Positions 45,843 through 56,375 of a DNA stretch of 64,000 nt are shown piece by piece. How positions within the stretch are numbered: the first letter of the stretch is position 1; each line of letters opens with the position of its first letter. Below the pieces are notes generated by a model, which saw nothing but the letters and a program-made list of their open reading frames with translations, did not search any database and had not been told where the DNA came from. Made by a program: the position numbers and the translations under genes. This stretch comes from Prinsepia uniflora (taxonomy: Eukaryota > Streptophyta > Magnoliopsida > Rosales > Rosaceae), in contig CM064867.1 of assembly GCA_032719365.1 (NCBI GenBank), positions 42,371,651 to 42,435,650 of the forward strand, read 5' to 3'.

Positions 45843-47347
45843 ATTAACCTTCCTCTAAAGCCCCGTAATTTTTCGTAATTTTTAACTATTTTTAATCCAG
45901 ATCCTAAACCTTCTGATGCCCCAAACATTATCGAGATGGTGTCCGATCAACACGAAACTAGTCCCAAAATGTTCGTTACATCGAATAGAAGATTTCATGT
46001 GTTGAACATATTCCCAAAATACTGTTCACGCGCCCCCACGAGCCCTAGGAAGGTTCCTACGCATGAGATCACGCGCGGTGAACAGTGTCATCTTCTCCAA
46101 TGCGTGAACCGGGTTCACTGGTTCCTGGACCAGCTGAACCAGTCTGGACCGGTTCAAGGCCTAAACCCCCTCATTTTCGGTCCATTTTGTCGCATTTTAA
46201 TTCTAATACCTTCCTAATCCTATTTCTTATCTTTTTAGATGTTTAAGAACATTAAAACGAGAAGGAACAGTACCTCTATGCGTCGTCAATGGTGATGGCG
46301 ACTGCAACCCTCCTCCACCGTGTATTCCAGCCGTCCAAAGCCTCAAAAACCGTCATATTAGCCTCCTAAAGTCCCCAGAAGGAGAACCCAATCCTTAGGT
46401 TTGATTAAATCTCAATAAAACCCAAGGTTGAAATTTCGAATATTTTTACCTCACGGTCGACTTCCCCCCGCCGTGAACCGCCGCGTCCTCATCATCTCCG
46501 TCCTTCCTCACTCGGTCTCTCACGGTTACACACGAGCTCACACGATGAAGATGAGCTTGAGTGAGGTTTGTTTGTTGTATTTGAAAATGGAGGATGAAGA
46601 AAATGTGGGTATCGGGTTTGTGAGGAAATGAAGAAGATATTGATGGCTGATGAGAGAAGAGAGATAGATGAGATGAGTGGTGAGGATTGAGAGATTAAGT
46701 TGAAATGGATGGCTAGGATTAAATGTTGAAAGATTAGATTATAAAATAATTAATTTAATATTATTTAATTAGTGAGATCCACAATTTAGGGGAATTGGCC
46801 AATGGGATGAGTGACACTTGTCACTCATCCATGGGTCCCACTCGAAATATCTGCCCAATCAGATATTGCCAAATCAGCATCGTCTCGAAGTACGTGCATA
46901 GTGAAATCGACCTTCCGTGACCTATAACTTCCCCGTTCGAAGTCCGATTTCAGCATGCCGCATGTCTATGGATTCCTATCATCCCAATCTACGTAATGGT
47001 CCTCGGCCCTCGGCCATTTGACCTCTTAGTCCAAAAGTCAACATTTTGCCCCATTTAATCAATATTACCAAAATGCCCTTGAACTTCCGAACGTCATAAC
47101 TTTTTCCTCGAATGTCGGAATTGAACGTGCCACCTGTCTATGAACTCGTGACTTCAAGAACTACGTCACAGTCATCAGTCAAAGTCCGTTTGACCATTCG
47201 AATGAAAAGTCAACATTTTGCCCACGCCCAAGGGTAAAATGGTCATTTTGCATCGTTCGTCCGATTTCGCCCAACTAATCACCGATTAACCTCACTAATC
47301 ATGATTAGCCACTAATCTAATCCTGGAATTCGGGACAGGTCATTACA
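45843..47347 (-). repeat. Solo LTR E, second segment
   Basis: After the ATTAA duplicate, LTR E continues to its start at 47347 (minus TGTAATGACC). It has donor-like minus strings GAG/GTACTG near 46270 and GAG/GTAAAA near 46450, the perfect 24-base palindrome at 46806-46829, and a TGACGT-type pair near 47150-47170. Confidence 0.9.
46806..46829. promoter_or_regulatory. Perfect 24-bp palindrome in solo LTR E
   Basis: GATGAGTGACA-CT-TGTCACTCATC. Same arms as 10127-10150 with the opposite central pair, about 520 bases from the LTR start. Confidence 0.6.
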
Positions 47348-47865
47348 ATTGCGGCTAGGGAAGTTAATTAACCCTAGCCGTGAAACACGGTTGCTTGGCT
47401 TCCAAGAACCTTCCGTTTCCTTGTTTCTTGCAATTTAAATTTTAAGATCTGATTAGGACATCTTTAAATCTTCTTATCCAAGTCAATCCACTTTATTCCT
47501 CATTGAGAAGGGAAGGCAAGTTCATCCAAAGGTTACTTGATGCACAAGTAATCACATAAAACACCTTAATAACAATTTTGGAAGGAATTTGGGACTTAGC
47601 CGCACATTGGGGATCTTGGGAGATATTAGACGTGCAAATGGGAGATGATGTGATCTTTTGTGAGTCCTTGATGAGTTCTTGAAGATAAATCCTTGGAATG
47701 ATCACATTTCATTGCAAAACACAATTTAAACCTCATCTTAGTAATCTACACAAATTCCAAAAAAGATGTCATTTTCTCCTATTGTTTGAATGATTATAAT
47801 CAAAAGATAAGTAAAAGGGTTAAAAAAAAATAACATTGAAATAATGCTCAATTGGTGACTTATCA
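47348..47865 (-). repeat. Athila-like LTR, second segment
   Basis: After the ATTGC duplicate, the Athila-like LTR resumes and reaches its 5' end at 47865. The minus strand there begins TGATAAGTCACCAATTGAGC. This gives TGAT...ATCA terminal bases with the other end at 29225. Confidence 0.72.
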
Positions 47866-48729
47866 ATGGACGACCAGAATATGTGATTGAACAGTATTCC
47901 AATGAGATACATAGGATGGATTAGAGGTTGACAACACAAATTTAGAATTTGACCCCCATCTCGTGAGATAATATGTGATTTGTCCATGTCTTGGATCAGA
48001 CAGACGTGATCTAGTGTTGGGCTGTCATGCCAAGCCGATAGATGAGCCAATTGCTTGTCGGATTGAATCTATAATTGACGTTATCCAATAGATGGTTAGA
48101 TCCGAGCTATGTTTGGGGTATGTACATTGGTATGTGGTTGGATGTTGTGCGAGTGTGCGAGTGCAGTCCTTGAGCAAGCCTGAGTAGTGCCTTTATGATT
48201 TTTGAGATGTCGATGCACCTGTGAGTAGTGCATGCTAGATAGTGTGATTGCTGAGTGTTGAGAAATCAGACAGATGTGGTACAATCGTCAAATTGAGTTC
48301 GAAAGGGACTTGGTGTAATAATCGGACGGGGTCCGATGTTGATTGTACATGGAGTACGAGGATCGAAGAGGGACACATGCGCTAGTGCAGAGTGGCCTGA
48401 GAGGGTTCAGTGATTGTGTGAGCATGGAGCTCAGGGCCATGATGGGCCAGAGAAACCCTAGCATTTATGTTTGTGATTGTGATTTCCTTGGATAGAGCAA
48501 GTATTCGATGAGGTCCAGATAAACTCAGGATGGGTGAGATGTCGGTTTGTGTATCGATAGGATGAGTGAGATGTTGGTTGAGATGACAATTTGAGACTCC
48601 TCTCTAGTCAAGATCAAATAGTTGGTCTCTTGATAAGATGAGGTACGGTACGAGGACTCTAGTAAGAGTCGGATTGAATAAGGAATTGAACGGAGAGAGT
48701 GGAGCCGTGAGTACCAGCTAGTCATGATG
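47866..48729 (+). mobile_element. Mosaic of LARD-related fragments
   Basis: About 48140-48240 resembles the GTGCAGTTCC...GTGAGTAGTGC repeats of LTR D (25500-25740). About 48390-48729 resembles the interior of A near 8800-9150, including GAGCTCAGGGCCATG and GGAGCCGTGAGTACC. No coding capacity and no polypurine tract before the following LTR start. The first 270 bases I cannot assign. Confidence 0.6.
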
Positions 48730-50112
48730 TGTAACGACTTGAACCTTCGAAAAACGGAAAATTTGGAAAATTTGAAGAAAATGACGATTTTGCCCCTAGG
48801 TTGGGGGAACGATTGACTTTTACTCGAGCAGTCAAACGGACTTTGACCAAAGACTGCGACATAGTTCGGGATGTCACGAGTCCATAGACAGGTGGCACGT
48901 CCGATTCCGACGATCAGGGAAGAAGTTATGACGTTCAAAAGTTCAAGGGCATTTCTGTAATTAGAACGAAAAGAGGGAAAATGTTGACCTTTTGATTGAC
49001 CATCATTTTTCATGTAATTCGAGGACCGTTAGGTAGGTCTCGATGCCCTGAGTCCGTAAGCAAGCGGCACGTTGAAAACGGACATCGGACGTATGAGTTA
49101 CGGGTCTAGAAAGAGAAGGGCATTTTGGTAATTTTGTGCAGAAGGGCAAAATAGTAATTTTGCACAGGGGCACTGTTTAAAAACCGTGGAAATAGGGACT
49201 GAACACCCATTCCTTGAGTTGTCTGATCAAGGATTTGTTTAACCTTGTTAGTGGCTGGACAGGGGAATTGTTTAACAGTTTTGAGTTAGTGGAAACAGTT
49301 TGGTGTGGGTTGAACCAGAAACCAGGCACGGGAGGAATTTAAAACTGGGTTTTGGGGTCTTTTTCGGGAATCAAAGAACAGTGGGACTGAGATTCCCTTG
49401 GGTTGCTGTGAGGTCTGTTTTGATTATAGGGAGTGAGAGTGAGTCGGGACAATCATTTTGGAGCAGAGGGACTGAGAATTCGAGAGAAAAACAGACGGGA
49501 AGAAAAACTAGGAAAATTGGAGGGAAATTCGAAAGTTTGATTGTGAGTCGAGAGGGAGAAAACCAAGGATTGAAACAGTCTTCTGGGACCATTTAGAGTT
49601 CAACCGTATCAATTTTGAAGAGAATCGATCAAGGTTTGGCCAGGAACCCAAGTTCCAGTTTTTAAGAAATTTCAGACCGGAGTACGATCACCTACGGGTA
49701 AGTTTTCCTAAAATTGGTTATGGTTTAAGGTTCGTTTAGGTCCTATGAAGCTTCAATTTAAGCTAATTTGAAAATGGAGTTGAGTCGAGTGAGTTACAAC
49801 GGTTGACCCGTTTGTTTGATCATGGGTCGAATGGTCGATTTAGGGCTTGTTGAGGATAATTAACGAATGGGAACCTAAATTAAAATGTAAATGAAGGATT
49901 TAGGTGGAAGAAGGAAAGGAATTGAGTGAGTTTTGATAGGGATTTAACTGGGTTGTGTCGCGGGTTGAACACCCCGTTTGCAGGCTAGTCGGGTGAAGAC
50001 GATGACTGTAGCTGTCACTGTAGCAAGCGCGTGAGATTCACGCGCAGCCACTAACGGTGGCGCGTGAGGGCTTGAGGGCCCGATTCTCGAGGTGATTTCA
50101 ACACGACTTTTA
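48730..50112 (+). repeat. 5' part of an LTR (G), truncated
   Basis: It starts TGTAACGACTTGAACC and follows the long-LTR plan: TTTTGCCCCTAG, a TTGACC pair near 48831-48849, a TGACGT-type pair near 48866, GGG/GTAAGT at 49696-49703, and the GC hairpin GCGCGTGA-GAT-TCACGCGC (50027-50045). It breaks off at CAACACGACTTTTA and joins interior sequence. The inverted-box module is missing, so a deletion spans mid-LTR to mid-interior. Confidence 0.82.
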
Positions 50113-51621
50113 TGATTGGGACCACATGCCCGGGGATTGCAATTCCTTTGTGGGGAACCTGAGTAGCCCTGGAATGATGGCCTGGATACCCATTACTTGT
50201 GGTCGTCATGTAAGATTAACCAGGATGTATGTACTTGATACGTCTCGTGCCATCCACTCGTGCATGTCTTGAGATTTGGCTATTGGTCGGATATGGGTGT
50301 TGTTGGTGATTGGTTTTGGTATGGAAGTCGTTGAACTAACTAGATTTATAGATGTGATACTTTGATAATAGTCATGTGGTAACCTTGGTAATCATGTATC
50401 GTAGGATTGGCGAGATATAAGGGGGGTAGACCTATCGATGTGAGGTTACCGAGGATGACTGGGGTTATTCGCCTTGTGACGGACTTAGATTGGATGATTT
50501 GGATGTCATCCTTGGATTGGATTGGTTGATGACCCATGAGACACCTATCGAGTATGATGAGTAGAGAGTGACATGTGGAGTCTAGGATTCCAGAGGTTAT
50601 GTTTCAGGGAGACTCAAGGGTGTTACCCTATAAGATGATTGTGATCCCCACAACCAATAGATGGTTGGGGTATGAGGTATTCAAGTTTACTGGTCACATG
50701 TGTGGTCTATGTGCCTAATGTATATGAGATGCCTAGTGAGGGCTGAGGATGCCCAGATTTCTCAACCTATGCCTGAGATTATGCCAACTTGATAAGTAAC
50801 GGTATGAGATAAGTATCCTGTATCACGAGCTAAGGAATTGTGGTTTCGTGGGAAGGTTGTGAGTAATGACCTTAATAAGAGAGGCCAACATGGCAGTGAT
50901 TGTCGGTATGGAGTAAAAGAGAGAAAAGGATAATATTCAGATTTGCTATGGCTAAGGTTAGTGGATGGTGATACCCTTGGATAGCCATTGGACTAGTTAT
51001 AGTTGGGAGATGAGGAGTCGGGTAGTCTGACCACATTTGGGTGATGTGTGGTACCAGGATTGATGATTGGTTGGCTGGTGTACTTACATGTACCGATGGG
51101 CGTGTAAAATACTGAACAGATGTATTGAATGCCCTCAGAGAGAGAGATAGTTGAATAAGTGTTAGGTCTGATAGACCGAAGTAGGTTTGGGGAACATGAG
51201 TTGGTCTGAGATTTTTTGGAGACCACAAAGGATTGTAAGGATCTCTTCCATGTTTTTCAAGTTATGGTGATTGACCCGTAAGGGGTCAGAGTTATTGGAA
51301 CTAAGAACTTAGTGGTGATTGGTTGGTATCTTCCTATGTGCAGATGAGTATGTTCAGGGCAAAATTTATGGTTAAATAAGTGCTAGGTCTGGTCGAACGA
51401 ATAATGGTCGGGACTAGTGTGAATCCTAGGAAAAAAAGACATATAAGTCACTGGAAGCAAGAACTGAGATAGAATGGTTACAAGTGCAAAAACGGTGACT
51501 TATGTTCGATCACTCACTATGAGATTTTGGATTCAGTTAGTCGGGTGTTGATGCTAGTTGAACCCTCAGATGTTGACCTTCCTTGTATGAGTTGAGAACG
51601 ACCCACGGGGTTAGTGACGGA
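50113..51621 (+). pseudogene. Decayed pol-region fragment, second copy
   Basis: This parallels 22575-24080 throughout, from GGGACCACATG...GGGATT to GTTGACCTTCCTTGTATGAG. The protease relic (about 50421-50582: GGRPIDVRLPRMTG in frame) has lost one base near 50488 relative to 22960 and is frameshifted. The RT relic lies near 50790-50900. The TR-GAG array is inserted directly at its right end, at 51622. Confidence 0.75.
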
Positions 51622-53486
51622 TGTAACAACCCGTCCCGAGAATTGGGATTAGTAGAGTGATTAAGGTGTGATTAGTAAGGTTAATCAGGGGTTAGGTGGT
51701 CCCGAGGGGTCCGGGAACCTAGAATGACGATTTTGCCCCCTGCTTTGGGCAAAAATGTTGACTTTTATTTCGGGTGGTCAATTGGGGATTGACCAGTGAC
51801 CGGAACGTAGTTGAGGTTGTCACGAATCCTTAGGCTGGTGGCACGCCCGATTCCGACATCCGAAGAGGAAGTTGTGATGTTCGGAAGGCTGAGGGCTTAA
51901 CCGTAATTTTGGTAAAATAGGGGGGAATAGTTGACTTTTCGTATAATCGAGTTTTGGTAGGTTGACCTAGGATGGTTAGATAGTTCTTGTCGTCCTGAGT
52001 TCGATGACAGGCGGCACGTGTTCATCGGACTTACGAGGCGAGAGTTACGGGTCTAGGAAGTTTCGGTAAAACCGTAAAAATGTGTTAAAAAGAAGGGTAT
52101 TTTGGTCATTGTGGCACATTGGGATTTGTGCACAGAGGAAAGGAATGGACGGCTGGGGTTTAAACAGATGGGATAAAGGTTGAAGGGATGGTGACACATG
52201 GCAGGTGTGTAGAGGCTTCTGGTGCGATCCTGTGTGTTCACGGCTCCAACTACTTAGGTGAGCCCGTGTGTGATTGTGTGTGTTGTTCTTCGACAAACAC
52301 AGGGAAACAGAGTGTGAGAAGTGAGGGGAATTGACCGATCTGGGTGCAAGGGTGAGTGACTGGTGAGTTGTGAGAGTGACAGTGAAGCAAGGAGGAGCTG
52401 CTGGTTGTGTTTTGGCGGTGCAATTGTGCACGGCGGCACGGCGGAGGTGAGGAGAAGAATTGGGGGAAACAGGGAGGCCGTGAACGTTTGGCGGTGGCTA
52501 CGCCGTGAGGCGGATCAAACCAAGACAAGGAGAGGCTGAGGAGGTTGCAGGGAGTCTAACGACCACAGTGGTGGGCGGCGGCGCGCACGGCGGAGCTGCA
52601 ATCGAAGGGTAAGTCTTCCTGCTCTGTTTTCCCGTGGAATTTCATTTGGAAAGTTGTGACTCTGGGTTGAGAGTCGAGAGGATTGGAGGTTAGGGTAGTG
52701 ATCAGAGAGGTCCTAGGTGTCGATTAGGGTGGTCGCCGTGACGGGGCCGTACACGGCGGAGCTCAGACGAAGATGGGTCTCTTTTACCCTGTTTCGGCAG
52801 TGAACTTCGAACGGTAAGTCGACGAGTTTGGGGGTGAGTCGATAGTATAGGAAGGTTGGTCTGGGTTCAGGGAGGTCTTAGGGACCGTCTGGTGTCACCA
52901 CCGTTACGGGAGGTGGCTGGAGTCGAGGAGTCGTGAAACAGGGGTCGAAGGGCTGTCTGGTTTCGAGCTTCAGTCGACGGTGTAGAGGCAGTGTCGAGGT
53001 GAACGGGGTACGGGAAGAGATAGGGCAGGTCAGGACGAAGCTACAGGTGAAAGAAGGGATCGAATTGGTGGCCGGACGGCGGAGATCAAGTCTCGCCGGT
53101 TCAGCCTGCAACGGCCGGTTCAGCACGGGTTGAAGACGGTACTGTAGCTGGCGCGTGGGGCCACGCGCAGCCACTTTGGGCGGCGCGTGGAGGCGCGTGC
53201 GGCGGTTCTGGGAGGAACAGTCAACTTGACTTTTGATCTAGGAGTTGTGTTGAGTTTAATGGAGTTGGTTTCGGGTTAATCGGAAGTCGTTTGAGTTTAG
53301 TTCCGCGAGGGTGAAGGTTTAGGGTCCCGGGGTTCTAGGTCTTCGGTTCGGGGATTTTTGAGGAAATTTAGGAGAGTGTTGGTAGATGTATTAGTGACGT
53401 AATTTGACGGTGTTTGACAGGATCGAGATTTCCGGAGGAAGCCGAGGAACGGGCTGGACGTTCGGGACGCGAGTAGGGCTCAGTAT

Positions 53487-54382
53487 TGTGAGTGGACCTC
53501 TTCTCTAAACTCGAGCATGCATAACTGTTTTCTATAATTGTCTTATGGTTTAAATCATGATTTTATGTTTATCGAATATGTTTGGTTGGTTTTTCAAGGA
53601 AATTGGGTTTTAGCACGTTTTACGAGGAATGGTTGGTTTCTGAAATATATGCTATGGTTTTGGGATTTCAAAAGATAAGTGGTTTTCAATGATTATAAAT
53701 GAATTTTGGAACATAATTTCGATAATAAAGGTTTTAGGTTTTAGAAACGGATTTCGGAAATGGAAGTTGGTTTTCGAGTGGAAAGTGGATTCCGGATTTG
53801 GGTTCGGAATGACGGTTCTGGATGCCGGAAGGGTATCTGACCAGTGATTTCGGATTCGGGTTTGGATGTGGATTGGTAAATGGTTTCAAATGGTTTTGGG
53901 ATTGGATTTGCTGGATCTGGATATTGGGTTTAAAGACCCGGATATATGTGACGGGGGACCGGCCGGATTGGGTTTAAAGACCCGGATTGAGTTTAAAGAC
54001 TCGGGAGTTTAAAGACTCGGATATATATTGATTTTCCCCCGTAGGCCTTGAGTTTAAAGACTCGGGAGTTTAAAGACTCGGATATGATTAAGGCCTGGAT
54101 TGAGTTTAAAGACTCGGGAGTTTAAAGACTCGGATAGATCCAGCAGGTTTGATCGGGACATTTATGAGTTAATGTTCATGGTTTATGATACAGTTTTCTG
54201 ATACTCATGTGTGGTTTCTTATGATATTTCATAGTGTTTCTGTTTCTTATGATGTTTAAGAATGATTCTTTTATTAATGTGTTTATAACTGCTGGTTATG
54301 CATGTGGTTTCAAAACGGAGGGTTTAACTCGGTTTTCTTATAAAATGGTTTTTGAACTTTTGTACTTTCTGGTCCACTCACA
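53487..54382 (+). other. Inverted-box module in TR-GAG LTR 1
   Basis: TGTGAGTGGACC (53487-53498) and its exact 12-base complement GGTCCACTCACA (54371-54382) bound 0.9 kb, repeated at 58241-59136 and 62995-63890. Inside are eight hairpin motifs at 53926-54131: two GGGTTTAAAGACCC and six GAGTTTAAAGACTC, with arms always matched. Confidence 0.75.
53926..54131 (+). repeat. Hairpin-motif array, TR-GAG LTR 1
   Basis: Eight 14-base motifs at 53926, 53970, 53988, 54005, 54050, 54067, 54101 and 54118. Each can fold as a 5-pair stem (one G-U) with a UAAA loop in RNA. The arms are GGGT/ACCC or GAGT/ACTC, never mixed here. The array repeats at +4754 and +9508. Confidence 0.85.
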
Positions 54383-54699
54383 TTTCCTGTTTTAATTGCC
54401 CTCCAGGTTGTGGAGCTAGCGCGGGGTCTTGACGTCGAGGCAGAGTCTGAGGCATAGAAGCGACGTGAGGGATCCTAGAAGAGTTTAAAGGCTTCTGTGT
54501 GCGTGTACTTTCTCGGTTTTTATTTTCCTTGTAATGTAGTGCTATGCTCTGTAAACGATAAGGATTTTGGGATATTCTGTAATTACTCCTGCGTTTGACT
54601 GGGTTCGAGTGAGTGTTCCTTAGGTGTTGTGTCGGGGAGTCAGACGGGAGCGGGATTTACCTCGGGTTTCGGGGTGAAACCGGGGTGGGTCCTGACAAT

Positions 54700-54711
54700 T
54701 GGTATCAGAGC
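54700..54711 (+). other. Primer-binding site, TR-GAG copy 1
   Basis: TGGTATCAGAGC, iMet type, after the LTR end and AT. Copy 2 has the same site at 59454-59465. Confidence 0.95.
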
Positions 54712-54795
54712 ATAGGTTTTGTCGAGTTTATTGGGGTTTGTCGGTCTGTGAGGTTGTTTGACTGTTTCTATGCCTCTTTCAGTGTGCGGTTGACG

Positions 54796-55899
54796 ATGCC
54801 TCCGAGACGTAGACCCTCTCCACAACCTGAAGAAGTAGCCAGAGAGACGGAGAGTGCCACGATTGAGCGAGCCCAGCGGCTCGGGGCTACGACTTTTAGT
54901 GGTGGGGCTGATCCTGAGGAAGCCCAGAGGTGGATTACCCGACTTGAGCGGATTTTTGCGGTGATGCATTGTCCGCCGGAGTAGCGAGTATTGTTGGCTG
55001 CATTTTTACTGGATGGTACGGCGTACGAGTGGTGGTATACCCTCGAGTTGTCTGGCTGGGACGTCCATAGTGTGACCTGGGAGACGTTCAGGGAACGGTT
55101 TCTGGAGCAGTATTATCCTCGTTCTTTCCGGGATGCCAAGGAGGCGGAGTTTCTGCAGCTCCAGCAAGGGAATATGACAGTGGCAGAGTATGAACGGAAG
55201 TTCCAGATGTTGTCTCGGTTTGCTCCTGCTTTTGTGGCCACTGAAGCCGAGAAGTGCCGTAGGTTTGAGTTGGGTTTGCGCGGTGAGATTCGAGCCGTAG
55301 TGACGGCTGGATCTTTTGCTACCCTCCGAGACTTGTCGGATGCTGCGGTGCGAGTTGAGACTAGTTTGCCGGTGCGACGCCGGGAACCTTCTATTCCTGG
55401 AGCTTCGAGCCAGCGGACACCGAAAAGAGGTAACTTCGGTGGATCGTCCTCGTCGGGCGATGATCGTTTTGGTAGGCCTGGCAGTGCCCAGAGTTCAGGA
55501 TTTGGGGGTTACCGAGCACCACCGACTCCGCAAGCGAGTGCGACGTCGGTAGCGTCTACGGGGAGACCGAGTAGTGGACCAGGCTGGAATGTGTGTTTCT
55601 ATTGCGGGGAGCGAGGTCATTTTCGACGTGAGTGTCCACTGTTGCCACAGGAAGGTGGTGTAGGCAGAGGAGTAGCGGAGTCCGGACAGAGTACAGCATC
55701 AGGGACAGCGGGCACTAGAGGAGGTGGTGGCACAGCCACGAGTAGTTCGAGGGGACGTGGTAGAGCGTCAGGATCTCAGGCCCGGGTGTTCTCGATGACT
55801 CAGCAGGAGGATCCGGCGATACCAGATGTGGGGACAGGTACTTGTTTTACTTTTGGTTGTTCTGTCGGTTTGGTTGTTGGATCCCAGGGTAGAGTCTAG
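54796..55899 (+). pseudogene. gag of TR-GAG copy 1, inactivated by a stop codon
   Basis: The frame starts at the MPPRRR methionine. It would encode 367 residues like copy 2, but codon 63 (54982-54984) is TAG where copy 2 has GAG. Downstream the frame is open and keeps the gag core and the zinc knuckle (C-x2-C-x4-H-x4-C). A nearby substitution cluster (ESA for RNP around residues 19-21) also separates the copies. Translation would give only a 62-residue stub. No pol follows. Confidence 0.9.
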
Positions 55900-56375
55900 G
55901 AGTTCGCCTAGAGGACTTGGAGTGTACAGTAAGTTCCGTAGCAGGTTGACGGGAAGTATAGGAAAGGAGTGACTATAATTGATCGATCTGAGACTATGGA
56001 AGGAGAGAACCCACAAGCTAGAGTTTGCCTTTAGGACTTTGTGAAGTTAGTCCGACCGTGGCCGGAGTAGTAGCCGAGGGAGATGGGTGGTTGTATACGA
56101 GGATGTACTCTATGACTTCTGTCGGGTATTGTGACATGAGGTATTGTATAATACCTTTGTTTTCTGTTCATAGAGTTTCCCTTGCGTACACCATGTAGTT
56201 GTTACATAGCTAGGGTTGGCTGTGGTAACAGTAGTTGGGGAGGGAGTGAAATACCCAAGGTGGAGATGATAGACAGGAAACCTAGGAGAGGTTGTTCTTT
56301 GCCAAGTAGGAGTCCCTAGGTGTTGGGAACTAGCTGTGGAATTTCGGGGACGAAATTCTTTTTAGGTGGGTAGAT
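55900..56375 (+). mobile_element. 3' untranslated region and polypurine tract, TR-GAG copy 1
   Basis: 476 bases between the gag stop and LTR 2, with no pol domain. It ends GGGGACGAAATTCTTTTTAGGTGGGTAGAT, the chromovirus-like lead-in and purine tract. The same segment in copy 2 is 60654-61129, with few differences (for example T for C near 60966). Confidence 0.88.

Larger units (their letters stand above)
51622..54697 (+). repeat. TR-GAG array LTR 1 (3076 bp)
   Basis: It starts TGTAACAACCCGTCCCGAG and ends GGGTCCTGACA, two bases before a primer-binding site. It contains the TTGACC pair GGTCAAT-TGGGG-ATTGACC (51776-51794), GG/GTAAGT donors (52608-52614, 52813-52819), the GC hairpin GCGCGTGG-GG-CCACGCGC (53151-53168), the inverted-box module 53487-54382 and TGCCCTCCAG at about 54397-54406. 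It differs from LTR 2 at about 18 positions by eye. The other-strand frames of up to 128 codons lie wholly inside the LTR, show no known motif and are not called as genes. Confidence 0.95.

Noticed and set aside
52045..52528. Overlapping minus-strand frames of 128 and 92 codons, repeated at 56799-57282 and 61553-62036
   Set aside because: They are conserved only because they sit in three copies of the same LTR. Composition is low-complexity Pro/Ser/His and no known domain is visible.
53926..54131. Regularly spaced repeats that might suggest CRISPR
   Set aside because: Motifs are only about 14 bases, spacers are related to each other, and the context is plant LTR sequence with no cas genes.
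54700..54711. tRNA-like string TGGTATCAGAGC at several places
   Set aside because: Only the complement of a tRNA 3' end is present next to LTR ends. These are primer-binding sites, not tRNA genes.
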